Shown piece after piece: positions 1 to 8,196 of a DNA stretch of 64,000 nt (positions are counted from its first letter, which is position 1; each line of letters opens with the position of its first letter). The notes beneath the pieces are model-generated. The model was not told where the DNA came from. It did no database searches and worked only from the letters and a program-made list of their open reading frames with translations. The stretch is from assembly GCF_017347085.1 (NCBI RefSeq), contig NZ_JADPSA010000002.1, positions 1 to 64,000 on the forward strand, in the 5' to 3' direction. The position numbers and the translations under genes were made by a program. Origin of the DNA: Nesterenkonia sp. E16_10 (GTDB taxonomy: Bacteria; Actinomycetota; Actinomycetes; Actinomycetales; Micrococcaceae).

Positions 1-61
1 GCGCCGCGCTGCGCCGCCACTCCCCTGACACCCCCAGCCACCGAAGCGAGGTCCGACTCTC

Positions 62-1432
62 ATGTCCACTGATCCCACCGTCGAGAAGACCCATGCCCCG
101 CACCCCGACCAGTCCGACGCCACGTCCCCGGCGCCGGACGGTCCCGTGGTCGGATATGTGCTGAAGATGTATCCCCGCTTCTCGGAGACCTTCATCGTCT
201 CGGAGATCCTGGCCCGGGAAGCCGCCGGCGAGCGGATCGTGATCTTCTCGCTGCGGCCGAGCACCGATGCCCGCTTCCACCCGGAGCTGGCCCGGGTGAA
301 GGCCCCGGTGATCCAGGTGCCGCGCAGCTCCACCTCCTCGAAGCTGTGGACCCAGCTGGTCCTGGCCGCCGAGTGCCCCGCCCTGGCGTCCGGGCTGCAG
401 CGCAGCCTCCCGGAGCTGTTGGCCGCCGGCCACGACGACGCCCAGCAGGCTGTGGGTCTGGCCTACGCGGCGCAGCAGGCCGGGGTCACCCACCTGCACG
501 CGCACTTCGCCTCGATCGCGACGACCGTGGCCCGGCTGGCGGGTCTCATCAGCGGCCTGCCGTATTCGTTCACCGCCCACGCCAAGGACATCTTCCACCA
601 GGATGTGGACGAGCGTGAGCTCGAGGCGAAGCTGGCCGAGGCGCACCACGCGATCACGATCTCCGGCTACAACCTCGATGACCTGCGCGCCCGATTCCCG
701 GCCGCCACACAGCGACTGCATCTGGTCCGCAACGGGCTGGAGCTCTCCCGCTTCCCGTTCACCCCGAACCTCGGGGCTCGGCCCGCAGCAGACCCGGCGG
801 CCGGCGGCGGCGTCGAGATCACTCCGCGTCCCGCCCGGCTGCTGGGCATCGGACGGCTGGTGGAGAAGAAGGGCTTCCATCTGCTCATCGAGGCGGTCGC
901 CAGGCTGCGCGCAGAAGGTCTGGACGTGGAGGCCGACATCGCCGGGGACGGACCCCTGACGGCCCAGCTCCAGGAACAGATCGACGACGCCGGGCTGCGC
1001 TCCGCCGTGCGCCTGCTGGGGCCCTGCACCCAGCAGGAGGTCAGTGAGCTGCTGGGCTCGCATGACGTCTTCGTGGCCCCGTTCGTGATCGGGGCCGACG
1101 GGAACGCCGACGGGCTGCCCACCGTGCTGCTGGAGGCCATGGCGCGCGGCATCCGCTGCGTGGCCGCGGAGGTCACCGCCGTGGGCGAGGTGATCCGCAA
1201 CGGTGAGACCGGGTGGCTGGTGCCCACCGGTGACGTCGAGGCCCTGACCGCGGCGGTGGCCGAGGCGATCACCGCCGACCCGAGACACCTGCCCATGCTC
1301 GAGGCCGCGCGCACCCTGATCGAGCAGCGCTTCGACTCCGCGGCCCAGGCACGTCGGCTCCATGGCCTGGTCCGCGATCCAGGAGCCCCTGCGGCTCAGT
1401 CCCGGCTCGCAGCGGTGGAGGAGTCGGTATGA
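62..1432 (+). CDS. GT4-family glycosyltransferase, first gene of export cassette
   Basis: A 456-residue cytosolic glycosyltransferase of the GT-B fold. The N-terminal half opens with VGYVLKMYPRFSETFI (about residues 30-45), typical of exopolysaccharide-type GT4 enzymes. The C-terminal half has the nucleotide-sugar part: GIGRLVEKKGFHLLIEA near 260 and the E-x7-E region in PTVLLEAMARGIRC near 355. No membrane segment or signal peptide is visible. The ATG at 62 is the first usable start. The stop overlaps the next start by four bases (ATGA), so translation is probably coupled. Donor and acceptor sugars cannot be told from sequence; a role in building a surface glycan or glycolipid is inferred from the adjacent glycosyltransferase and exporter. 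Confidence 0.88.
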   Translation: MSTDPTVEKTHAPHPDQSDATSPAPDGPVVGYVLKMYPRFSETFIVSEILAREAAGERIVIFSLRPSTDARFHPELARVKAPVIQVPRSSTSSKLWTQLVLAAECPALASGLQRSLPELLAAGHDDAQQAVGLAYAAQQAGVTHLHAHFASIATTVARLAGLISGLPYSFTAHAKDIFHQDVDERELEAKLAEAHHAITISGYNLDDLRARFPAATQRLHLVRNGLELSRFPFTPNLGARPAADPAAGGGVEITPRPARLLGIGRLVEKKGFHLLIEAVARLRAEGLDVEADIAGDGPLTAQLQEQIDDAGLRSAVRLLGPCTQQEVSELLGSHDVFVAPFVIGADGNADGLPTVLLEAMARGIRCVAAEVTAVGEVIRNGETGWLVPTGDVEALTAAVAEAITADPRHLPMLEAARTLIEQRFDSAAQARRLHGLVRDPGAPAAQSRLAAVEESV

Positions 1433-2700
1433 GGATCGGATACCTGCTCGCTGACCCCGGCATCGGGATCTTCGGCTCCAAGGGTGCCAGCGTGCACGCT
1501 CAGGAGATGATCCGCGCCTTCCGGGCGCTCGGCCACGAGGTCACCGTGTTCTGCACCAAGCGCGGGGACAGACACGATGACCCCGCCACCGCCTCGGTCC
1601 CCGCCGATCTCGCAGACCTGCCGGTCTTCGTGGTCCCGGTCTCCGGGGTCAAGGGGGCGGCCGCCCGGGAGATCGCCGTCGGCCGGGCCGCCGCCAGGAT
1701 GGCCGATCTCTGCGTCGAGGGCCGTTTCGACCTGCTCTACGAGCGCTATTCCCTGTTCTCCACCGCCGGCGTCGAGGCCCGAGGGCGCAGCACCGCCCGG
1801 CTGGTGGTCGAGGTCAATGCTCCGCTGCTCACCGAGCAGCAGCGGCACCGCAGCCTCCACGATCTGGCATCGGCGGAACGGTCCACCCGCGAGACCTTCG
1901 GCCAGGCCGATCTGCTCTCCTGCGTCTCCACGCCGGTCGCGGACTGGGCACGCGGGATGCTCCCCGCAGATGCCCTCCAGGCGACTCCCACGGTGCGGGT
2001 CACCCCCAACGCGGTGGATCCCGCGCGATTCTGCGCCCGCCGCCCCGACTCCCCAGTCACAGCCGGGGAGACGCACCAGCGGCCCACCGTGACCATCGGC
2101 TTTCTCGGGACCCTGAAGCCGTGGCACGGCACCGACGTGCTGCTGCGCGCCTTCGCCGAGGTTCTGGAGCACCAGCGTTCCCGGGTGCCCGCCCACGAGT
2201 CTCCCCGGCCGGACCTGCGGCTGCAGATCATCGGCGGCGGACCGGAGCGGGAGAACCTCGAGGCCCTCGGCGCCGAGCTGGGCCTCGGTGCCCGCGTCCA
2301 GTTCAGCGGACCGGTCTCCCCGGCGCAGGTGCCACAGCTGCTGGCTGGCCTGGACATCGCAGCAGCCCCCTACCCCGCTCCCGGTGAGCCGGAGGACCAC
2401 TACTTCTCCCCGTTGAAGGTCTACGAGTACCTCGCCGCCGGGGTGCCGGTGATCGCCTCCGGGCTCGGTGAGCTGCCGGTGCTGCTCGAAGGCGATTCGG
2501 CGGAGGCCTGCGGCGAGACGGTGACCCCCGGCGACCCGGACGCGCTCGCGGCAGCGCTGATCCGGCTGGTCGAGGATCCCCATCGGCGCGCCAGGATGGG
2601 CGCAGCCGGGCGCAGCCTCGTGGAGGACAGACACAGCTGGATGCAGCGCGCCCAGGACCTGCTCGAGGAGCTGCCAGTCCTGGAGGTGACCCGAGGATGA
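1429..2700 (+). CDS. GT4-family glycosyltransferase, second gene of export cassette
   Basis: A 423-residue GT-B glycosyltransferase. The N-terminal acceptor domain starts MRIGYLLADPGIGIFGSKGA, a form common in GT4 enzymes. The C-terminal Rossmann half has TIGFLGTLKPWHGTDVLLRAF near residue 220 and the donor-binding stretch SPLKVYEYLAAGVPVIAS near 330, with the conserved Glu of the EX7E motif. It starts inside the previous gene (ATGA overlap) and ends overlapping the ABC exporter gene in the same way. It probably adds a second sugar to the same glycan or lipid as the upstream enzyme; the product is unknown. Confidence 0.88.
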   Translation: MRIGYLLADPGIGIFGSKGASVHAQEMIRAFRALGHEVTVFCTKRGDRHDDPATASVPADLADLPVFVVPVSGVKGAAAREIAVGRAAARMADLCVEGRFDLLYERYSLFSTAGVEARGRSTARLVVEVNAPLLTEQQRHRSLHDLASAERSTRETFGQADLLSCVSTPVADWARGMLPADALQATPTVRVTPNAVDPARFCARRPDSPVTAGETHQRPTVTIGFLGTLKPWHGTDVLLRAFAEVLEHQRSRVPAHESPRPDLRLQIIGGGPERENLEALGAELGLGARVQFSGPVSPAQVPQLLAGLDIAAAPYPAPGEPEDHYFSPLKVYEYLAAGVPVIASGLGELPVLLEGDSAEACGETVTPGDPDALAAALIRLVEDPHRRARMGAAGRSLVEDRHSWMQRAQDLLEELPVLEVTRG

Positions 2701-4673
2701 GTCGACGAACCGATGCCAAGTCCTCCCGGACGATGCACCGTCGCGGGGTCATGCGCACGCTGCGCATGGTGCTGCCGCACCTGGGTGAGCACAAGCTCCT
2801 GATCACCCTCGGGCTGCTGGCCCTGATGGGCGACGTCGCGTTCCGGGTGCTCGAGCCGTGGCCGGTGAAGTTCGCCGTGGACGCCGTGTCCGAGGCGTTG
2901 GGAGCACGTGTGGAGGAGACCATCGACTCCAGCCACAACGTGGAGGGGATGATCATCTTCTGGGCGTTCGCGCTGGCGCTGATCGTCGGCGGCCGGGCGG
3001 TGTGCAACTACGTCTCGACCATCGCCTTCGCCAAGACCGGGGTCAAGGTCGCGGCGAGGCTGCGCAGCCGAGTCTTCGACCACATCCAGTCGCTGTCGCT
3101 GCGATACCACTCCAAGGCCTCCATCGGTGACACCTCCCAGCGTCTGGTCGGGGACATGGGCCGGCTCCAGGAGGTCGCCGTGACCGCGGGGCTTCCCATG
3201 ATCGGGAACCTGCTCACCCTGGTGACGCTGCTGATCGTGGTGCTCATTCTGAACCCGCTGCTCGCGCTGATCGTGCTCCTCACCGGGGCCGGATACCTGC
3301 TCTCCAGCAGGGTGCTGACTCCGAAGATCACCTCGGCCTCCCGCTCCACCCGCAAGGGTGAGGGTCAGCTGGTCGGTGATGCCGCCGAGGCGCTGGGCGC
3401 GATTCGCGTGGTGCAGTCATACGGCCTGGAGGAGACCGTGGCCTCGGGCTTCGCCGCCGGCAACGCCAAGGCGCTCAAGGCCGGGATCCGAGCCCGGAAG
3501 CTCGCCGCACGCCTGGAGCGCTCCACCGATCTGCTGGTCGGCATCGCAACCGCCGTGGTGCTGGGCTTCGGAGGCTGGCAGGTGCTCCAGGGGCTCATGA
3601 CGCCCGGGGACATGGTGCTGTTCCTGCTCTACCTGAAGATCGCGATGAAGCCGCTGCGCGATACCGCGAAGTACACCGGCAGGATCGCGCGCGCCACGGC
3701 CTCCGGCGAGCGCATCGCGGATCTTCTCGACGAGGAGATCGAGATCCAGGATCCGAAGGATCCGCTGCCACTGGGACGCGCCTCCGGGGAGCTGACCTTC
3801 TGGAACATCAGCGCGAACGACCACCGCGGCACGCCGCTGTTCGAGAAGCTGAACCTGAGCATCCCGGCGGGCCAGCGCGTGGGGCTGCTGGGGCCCTCCG
3901 GTGCCGGGAAGTCCACTCTGGCCGGGTTCCTGCTGCGCCTCGCCGATCCAGACTCCGGGTCCGTGCTGGTGGACGGGTACTCGGCGCGCAACGTCACCCG
4001 CGCCGACCTGCGGCGCAACATCGCGATCCTGCTCCAGGAGTCGGTGCTCTTCAGCACCTCGGTGCGGGAGAACATCCGGTACGGCCGGCAGGACGCCACC
4101 GACGCCGAGGTCGAGGAGGCGGCCCGACGGGCCGGCGCCCACGACTTCATCATGGCACTGCCCGAGGGGTATGAGACCGAACTCGGCAACCGCGGGGACA
4201 CGCTCTCCGGCGGCCAGCGTCAGCGCGTGGCGATCGCCCGAGCCCTGGTCCGCGACGCGCCGATCGTGCTACTCGACGAGCCCACCACGGGTCTGGATCC
4301 CGCCTCACGCGGGGTGGTGGAGAACTCGATCCGCGAACTCACCCGTGGCCGCACCACCGTGGCGATCACCCACGACCTGAGCATGATCCAGGGTCTGGAC
4401 CGGGTGCTCTGGCTCGAGGCCGGACGCATCCACGAGGACGGAACCCCGACGGAGCTGCTCGCAGACCCCAGCTCGCGGCTGGCGCAGTGGGCGAGCGCCC
4501 AGCGCAGCGCGGCAGACTCCGGGACCGGGAGTGAGAAGGCCGGGAGCGAGAGAGCCGGGGAGCAGGGGCCGACCGAGGGCGCTGCGTGGATCGAGGACCC
4601 AGGCCCGCTCGACGACCCCGTGGCCACCACGACGTCGGGGTCGGCAGACCGGGCAGAGCAGGTGAGTCGATGA
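2697..4673 (+). CDS. ABC exporter, fused membrane and ATPase domains
   Basis: A 658-residue half-transporter of the ABC exporter type. Residues about 20-310 form the transmembrane domain, with hydrophobic helices such as LLITLGLLALMGDVAF and LLTLVTLLIVVLILNPLLAL. Residues about 360-590 form the nucleotide-binding domain: Walker A GPSGAGKST near 398, signature LSGGQRQRVAIARAL, Walker B IVLLDEPTTGLDP and switch His in AITHDLSMIQ. The last 60 residues are Ser/Gly/Glu-rich and probably disordered. It would work as a dimer in the membrane. Position after two glycosyltransferases suggests export of their product, but multidrug export cannot be excluded. ATGA overlaps tie it to both neighbours. Confidence 0.9.
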   Translation: MSRRTDAKSSRTMHRRGVMRTLRMVLPHLGEHKLLITLGLLALMGDVAFRVLEPWPVKFAVDAVSEALGARVEETIDSSHNVEGMIIFWAFALALIVGGRAVCNYVSTIAFAKTGVKVAARLRSRVFDHIQSLSLRYHSKASIGDTSQRLVGDMGRLQEVAVTAGLPMIGNLLTLVTLLIVVLILNPLLALIVLLTGAGYLLSSRVLTPKITSASRSTRKGEGQLVGDAAEALGAIRVVQSYGLEETVASGFAAGNAKALKAGIRARKLAARLERSTDLLVGIATAVVLGFGGWQVLQGLMTPGDMVLFLLYLKIAMKPLRDTAKYTGRIARATASGERIADLLDEEIEIQDPKDPLPLGRASGELTFWNISANDHRGTPLFEKLNLSIPAGQRVGLLGPSGAGKSTLAGFLLRLADPDSGSVLVDGYSARNVTRADLRRNIAILLQESVLFSTSVRENIRYGRQDATDAEVEEAARRAGAHDFIMALPEGYETELGNRGDTLSGGQRQRVAIARALVRDAPIVLLDEPTTGLDPASRGVVENSIRELTRGRTTVAITHDLSMIQGLDRVLWLEAGRIHEDGTPTELLADPSSRLAQWASAQRSAADSGTGSEKAGSERAGEQGPTEGAAWIEDPGPLDDPVATTTSGSADRAEQVSR

Positions 4674-5854
4674 GTCAGACGCAGACCGAGTGGACCGCGG
4701 CCGATGAGGCTGCGGCCCAGGCCGCAGGCATCCCGGGAGCCCGCACCCTGTTGGACTCCGGTGCGCTCTCGACGCTGCTGGACCAGCCGGCCAGCATCAC
4801 CCGGGTCCGGATCAAGACCGGGCATTCGGTGGTCGCCGCCTTCACCACGGACGACGCCGAACCGGGCTGGGCGATGCTCACCGTCGACCAGGACAAGCTC
4901 ACCAAAGCTCGCCAGCGAGCCGCCGACACCGAAGGCGCTGCGCGATTCCGCGTGTACTCGGAGCACCCGCCGCATCTGTTCAGCGGAAGCCTCTGGGCCG
5001 ATCCCGTGCTGGGCAAGGACCTGAGGGAGGCACGCCAGGCGATGGACGGCATGAGCGCCGCCGAGCTGCCCTGGAAGATCCTGCGTTACAACCCCAGACG
5101 CCGGGTCGTGGCGGCCGTGCCGCCCACCGGTGTCGGACACGGCGAGAAGATTCTGCGGGTCGCCGCCAGGGGCACCGCCCATGCCCAGGCGACGGCGCAG
5201 CGCTGGCGAGACCTCGGCCTCCCGCTGGTGCGCAGCACCCCGGTGGGCGGTCGCGGGACCGCCACGAGCGCGCCGCTGTGGGGCTGGGAAGACCTCAGCG
5301 GCGCGCCCTACGGTCCGGCCGCGACCACTGCGGGGGCGGCCCTGGGTCGGCTGCACCAGCAGACCGCCGGGTCGCGGCGGGACCGGCTCCCGCTGCGACT
5401 GAGCAGCTCAGCGAACGCCGTCGCCGCCCACGCCCCGTGGCTCGCCGATGCTGCCTGGGGCCTCGCCGACCGGGTGCGCGCCGCGATCGACGCGCTGCCC
5501 CCGACGCCGGGTTCCGAGCTGCACGGCGACCTCTCCCCCGACCAGGTGGTGATGGCCACGCCGGAGAGTCACAAGATCCGACTCATCGACTTCGACCGCT
5601 CCGGCGTCGGCGACCCGATGCGGGATCTGGGCAGCTGGAGCGCCTCCTGCCGCAGGCTGGGACTCGACCCCCTGATCAGCGCGTTTCTCCAGGGATACTC
5701 CGGGCACGGGATCCCCGACCTGCGTCGGATCGCTGTCTGGGAGGCCTATGCCCAGCTGAGCTCCGCCACTGATCCGTTCCGGCACCGCGAACCCGAATGG
5801 GCCGACCGCATGTGCACCACCCTGAGCCTGGGCGAGGAGGCCCTGAGACGATGA
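4670..5854 (+). CDS. APH-like phosphotransferase (variant Brenner motif)
   Basis: A 394-residue protein with the aminoglycoside phosphotransferase/choline kinase-like fold. The catalytic loop reads HGDLSPDQ (His285, Asp287), with Gln292 where the canonical motif has Asn; the metal-binding Asp is Asp307 in LIDFDRSG. An in-frame start exists upstream at 4586, but ATG 4670 gives the ATGA overlap seen at every other junction here, so I use it. The substrate is more likely a sugar or glycan precursor of this operon than a drug, which is inference. The next gene is a related kinase with the same Asn-to-Gln change. Confidence 0.8.
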   Translation: MSQTQTEWTAADEAAAQAAGIPGARTLLDSGALSTLLDQPASITRVRIKTGHSVVAAFTTDDAEPGWAMLTVDQDKLTKARQRAADTEGAARFRVYSEHPPHLFSGSLWADPVLGKDLREARQAMDGMSAAELPWKILRYNPRRRVVAAVPPTGVGHGEKILRVAARGTAHAQATAQRWRDLGLPLVRSTPVGGRGTATSAPLWGWEDLSGAPYGPAATTAGAALGRLHQQTAGSRRDRLPLRLSSSANAVAAHAPWLADAAWGLADRVRAAIDALPPTPGSELHGDLSPDQVVMATPESHKIRLIDFDRSGVGDPMRDLGSWSASCRRLGLDPLISAFLQGYSGHGIPDLRRIAVWEAYAQLSSATDPFRHREPEWADRMCTTLSLGEEALRR

Positions 5855-6930
5855 CCACGCTCCCGACGACGAAGCGCCCGCTGCCACCGGCAGTGCTCAC
5901 CGAAGACGGCCGCTCGCTGCCCGTCACCCGGGCCTGGCCCAGTCCCCATCACCCCGAGCTCAGCCTGGAGTGCCAGGACGCCGATCAACGTCGCGCGGGA
6001 AGCTGGGACGGCGAGCGCGCCCGCCTGCAGCCGCTGGGCGTCGACCCCCGGCTGGGCGACCTGCAGGAGCTCTCCCGCGACGGCGTCGTCGTCTCGCACC
6101 GGCCCGGCAAGCGCGCCGTGGTGCGACGCGAGGACCAGTTCATCAAAGTGGTGCGGCGCGGTCGCGCCGGAGACGTCCTGGACGGGATCGAGCGAGCCGG
6201 CACCTTCGCCGCGCACTTCCGCACCCCCGAGGTGCTGGCGCACACCAGGTCCACCGTGACCTTCGGCGCGCTGGAGGGGGCGAGCCTGCACCACCCGGGG
6301 GCCCTGGGGACCCGGCAGTGGCAACGGGCCTGGGCCGAGGTGCTCGATGCCTGGTCCCGGGCGGTCGCCTCCCCCGCGGCGACCGCCCCCGGCAGCGCCG
6401 GCCCAGACGATCCCGGCACCCCGGAACACACGGCGCAGCACGAGATCCAGGTGCTGACGCACTGGGCCGGGCTCGCCGCCCCCTATGTCAGCGCCACAGA
6501 AGAGCTGCGACGCGGCGTCGAGCGGGTGAGCCGACAGCTGGCCGGACTGCCGCAGGTGCCGCTGCGTCCGGCCCACCGCGACCTGCACGACAAGCAGCTG
6601 CTCTGGAGCCCGCAGCACGGACCCGGCCTGCTCGATGTGGACACCGCGTGTCTGGCCGATCCGGCTCTGGACCTGGGCAATCTGCGGGCCCATGCCCTTC
6701 TGCGGCGACTGCAGGGGATCTGGGAGCCCGCCGCGTCGATCACCGTGCTCCGCGGGATCGACGCGATGGCCGCGCGGCTGGAGATCCCCGACGAGTCGCT
6801 GGCCGTCTATGAGCGGGCCGCCGTGCTGCGTCTGGGGTGCGTCTATGCCGTGCGGCCGGCCTACCTCGACGTCGCGGCCGCGATGCGGGGCGCCGCGGCG
6901 CAGGTGTCGTGGAGCACCGGAGGAAGATGA
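5851..6930 (+). CDS. APH-like phosphotransferase, second copy in cassette
   Basis: A 359-residue kinase-like protein. The catalytic loop is HRDLHDKQ (His242, Asp244, Gln249) and the second metal ligand is Asp262 in LLDVDTACLAD. As in the preceding gene the loop Asn is replaced by Gln. Start ATG 5851 overlaps the previous stop by ATGA; an upstream in-frame start at 5797 would overlap the neighbour by about 58 bases and is less likely. This is the last gene of the five-gene operon. Its stop codon lies inside an 18-bp palindrome (6926-6943) that resembles a regulator site. Substrate unknown. Confidence 0.8.
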   Translation: MTTLPTTKRPLPPAVLTEDGRSLPVTRAWPSPHHPELSLECQDADQRRAGSWDGERARLQPLGVDPRLGDLQELSRDGVVVSHRPGKRAVVRREDQFIKVVRRGRAGDVLDGIERAGTFAAHFRTPEVLAHTRSTVTFGALEGASLHHPGALGTRQWQRAWAEVLDAWSRAVASPAATAPGSAGPDDPGTPEHTAQHEIQVLTHWAGLAAPYVSATEELRRGVERVSRQLAGLPQVPLRPAHRDLHDKQLLWSPQHGPGLLDVDTACLADPALDLGNLRAHALLRRLQGIWEPAASITVLRGIDAMAARLEIPDESLAVYERAAVLRLGCVYAVRPAYLDVAAAMRGAAAQVSWSTGGR

Positions 6931-6943
6931 GAGTCTTCTCATC
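6926..6943. promoter_or_regulatory. Palindromic operator-like site, copy 1 (two-component system)
   Basis: GATGAGA-GTCT-TCTCATC, a perfect 7-bp inverted repeat with a 4-base spacer. It matches the 18-bp site at 9858-9875 at 15 of 18 positions. It lies about 92 bp upstream of the repeat protein at 7035 and overlaps the stop of the kinase at 5851. Binding by the adjacent OmpR-type regulator is inferred from the shared motif around its own operon. Confidence 0.6.
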
Positions 6944-6974
6944 CTGGTCTCACCGGCTGCTCACCTGCGCACCG

Positions 6975-6996
6975 GATGATGGAAGATGAGATGAGG
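6975..6996. promoter_or_regulatory. Direct-repeat cluster of the GATGAG half-site
   Basis: GATGATGG at 6975, GATGAG at 6985 and GATGAGG at 6990 lie on one face upstream of the gene at 7035. The 10-bp step between the first two fits the tandem half-sites usual for OmpR-family regulators. Together with the palindrome at 6926 this makes the promoter of the 7035 gene the best candidate target of the local two-component system. Confidence 0.45.
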
Positions 6997-7034
6997 AACG
7001 GGAGAGCACCGTCGAGCAGAGAGGACCTCACGTC

Positions 7035-7499
7035 ATGGACAGGCAGACAGGCTGGATCATCACCGGGGCCCTGAGCATCGCGGCGCTCAGCGGCACCGTG
7101 GCAGTGGCCGAGCTCAGCGGTCCCGACCAGACGCAGGACCTGGGCGGCGCCCTGGAGGTGACCGGCGAGAGCGAGCCCGCCTCCTCCACCGATTCCGCCG
7201 CCGGGGATGAGGGCAGCGACGGCTCTGCCTCGTCAGCGACCTCTGCCCCGTCGCCGGGGCCCGAAGAGTCGGCCTCGGTCGAGGAGTCCGCGCCCGGGAG
7301 CCCCACGGCTGTCACTCCGGCGCCGCCGTCGAGCTACCAGCAGCCACCGCTGCAGTCGGCGTCCTCCTGGTCCCCGGTCAGTCCGCCCACCCCCGAGAGC
7401 TGGTCCCCGGTCACACCGGCCAGCTGGTCACCGGCCACGGCCGCGAGCTGGTCAGCCGCCTCCGCGGCGAGCTGGTCGGCGCCCTCGGCGCCCAGCTGA
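7035..7499 (+). CDS. Small surface protein with Trp-Ser 8-residue repeats
   Basis: A 154-residue protein of unknown function. A hydrophobic N-terminal segment (about residues 7-27, WIITGALSIAALSGTVAVAE) acts as signal or anchor. It is followed by an acidic Ser/Glu stretch (40-95) and a Ser/Pro/Ala/Trp-rich tail with SWS repeated, the last units having an exact 8-residue period. The ATG at 7035 has an AGAGAGG Shine-Dalgarno site about 10 bases upstream. It is convergent with the response regulator gene, and the regulator-type sites upstream (6926-6996) suggest it is an output of that system. Probably exported and cell-wall associated. Confidence 0.75.
   Translation: MDRQTGWIITGALSIAALSGTVAVAELSGPDQTQDLGGALEVTGESEPASSTDSAAGDEGSDGSASSATSAPSPGPEESASVEESAPGSPTAVTPAPPSSYQQPPLQSASSWSPVSPPTPESWSPVTPASWSPATAASWSAASAASWSAPSAPS
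7398..7499 (+). repeat. 24-bp coding tandem repeat
   Basis: AGCTGGTC recurs at 7398, 7422, 7446 and 7470, exactly 24 bases apart, encoding SW at 8-residue steps. The next unit begins at 7494 as AGCTGA, so the stop codon TGA stands where the repeat has the Trp codon TGG. Confidence 0.85.
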
Positions 7500-7536
7500 G
7501 TCCGGCTCCGCGAGCCGCCTGGCGGCGGAGGCCGGC

Positions 7537-8196
7537 TCAGACGTCGAGCCGGTACCCGACTCCGCGCACGGTCTGGATCGCCGCGGCGCCGATCTTCGCA
7601 CGCAGGTAGCGCACGTAGACGTCGACCAGGTTGGACCCGGGATCGAAGCTGTAGCCCCAGACCCGTTCGAGCAGCTGCTCGCGGGAGAGCACCTGGCCCG
7701 GATGCCGCATGAAGGTCTCGGCCAGGGCGAACTCTCGGGAGGACAGATCGTGCTGCTTCTGCCCCACGGTGATCCGCCGTCCATGCAGATCCAGTACGAG
7801 CGCGCCCGCGGTCAGCGTGGTCGGCTCCTCGGCAGAGCCTCCGCGCAGCCGCAGCCGGATCCGGGCCAGCAGCTCGTCGATGCTGAACGGCTTCGACATG
7901 TAGTCATCCGCTCCCGACTCAAGTCCGGCCACGGTGTCGGCCGGGGTGCTGCGGGCGGTCAGGATGATCACCGGCGCGGAGAAGCCCTGCCCGCGCAGCC
8001 GACCCAGCAGCCGCAGCCCATCCTCGTCGGGCAGACCGAGATCCAGGACCGCGAGGTCCACCGAGTTGTTCCGCGCGTACTCGAACCCCTCCGATGCCGT
8101 GGCGCCGCGCAGCACGGCGTACCCGGCCGCGCGCAGACCCTTCTCTACGAAGGACGCGATCCGGTCCTCATCCTCGATGAGCAGAATCTGGGTCAT
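7537..8196 (-). CDS. OmpR/PhoB-family response regulator
   Basis: A 219-residue two-component regulator. The receiver domain (1-115) has the acidic pocket IEDED and phospho-acceptor Asp52 in AVLDLGLPDEDG; the C-terminal winged helix (about 125-219) contains SSREFALAETFM and ends in TVRGVGYRLDV. I start at ATG 8196, which begins MTQILLIEDE and overlaps the kinase stop by ATGA; longer frames run back into the kinase gene. It is co-transcribed downstream of its kinase. Its likely sites are the GATGAGA palindromes at 6926 and 9858. Confidence 0.93.
   Translation of the reverse strand: MTQILLIEDEDRIASFVEKGLRAAGYAVLRGATASEGFEYARNNSVDLAVLDLGLPDEDGLRLLGRLRGQGFSAPVIILTARSTPADTVAGLESGADDYMSKPFSIDELLARIRLRLRGGSAEEPTTLTAGALVLDLHGRRITVGQKQHDLSSREFALAETFMRHPGQVLSREQLLERVWGYSFDPGSNLVDVYVRYLRAKIGAAAIQTVRGVGYRLDV

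Noticed and set aside
1-28. Possible last codons of an upstream gene ending in TGA at 26-28
   Set aside because: Eight codons are too few to judge; nothing in them can be tested.
4586-4669. Upstream extension of the phosphotransferase at 4670
   Set aside because: It overlaps the ABC exporter by 88 bases and breaks the ATGA pattern of this operon.
7512-7538. GAGCCG/CGGCTC inverted repeat between convergent genes as a terminator
   Set aside because: Only six base pairs with a large inner part and no T-run; too weak to call.
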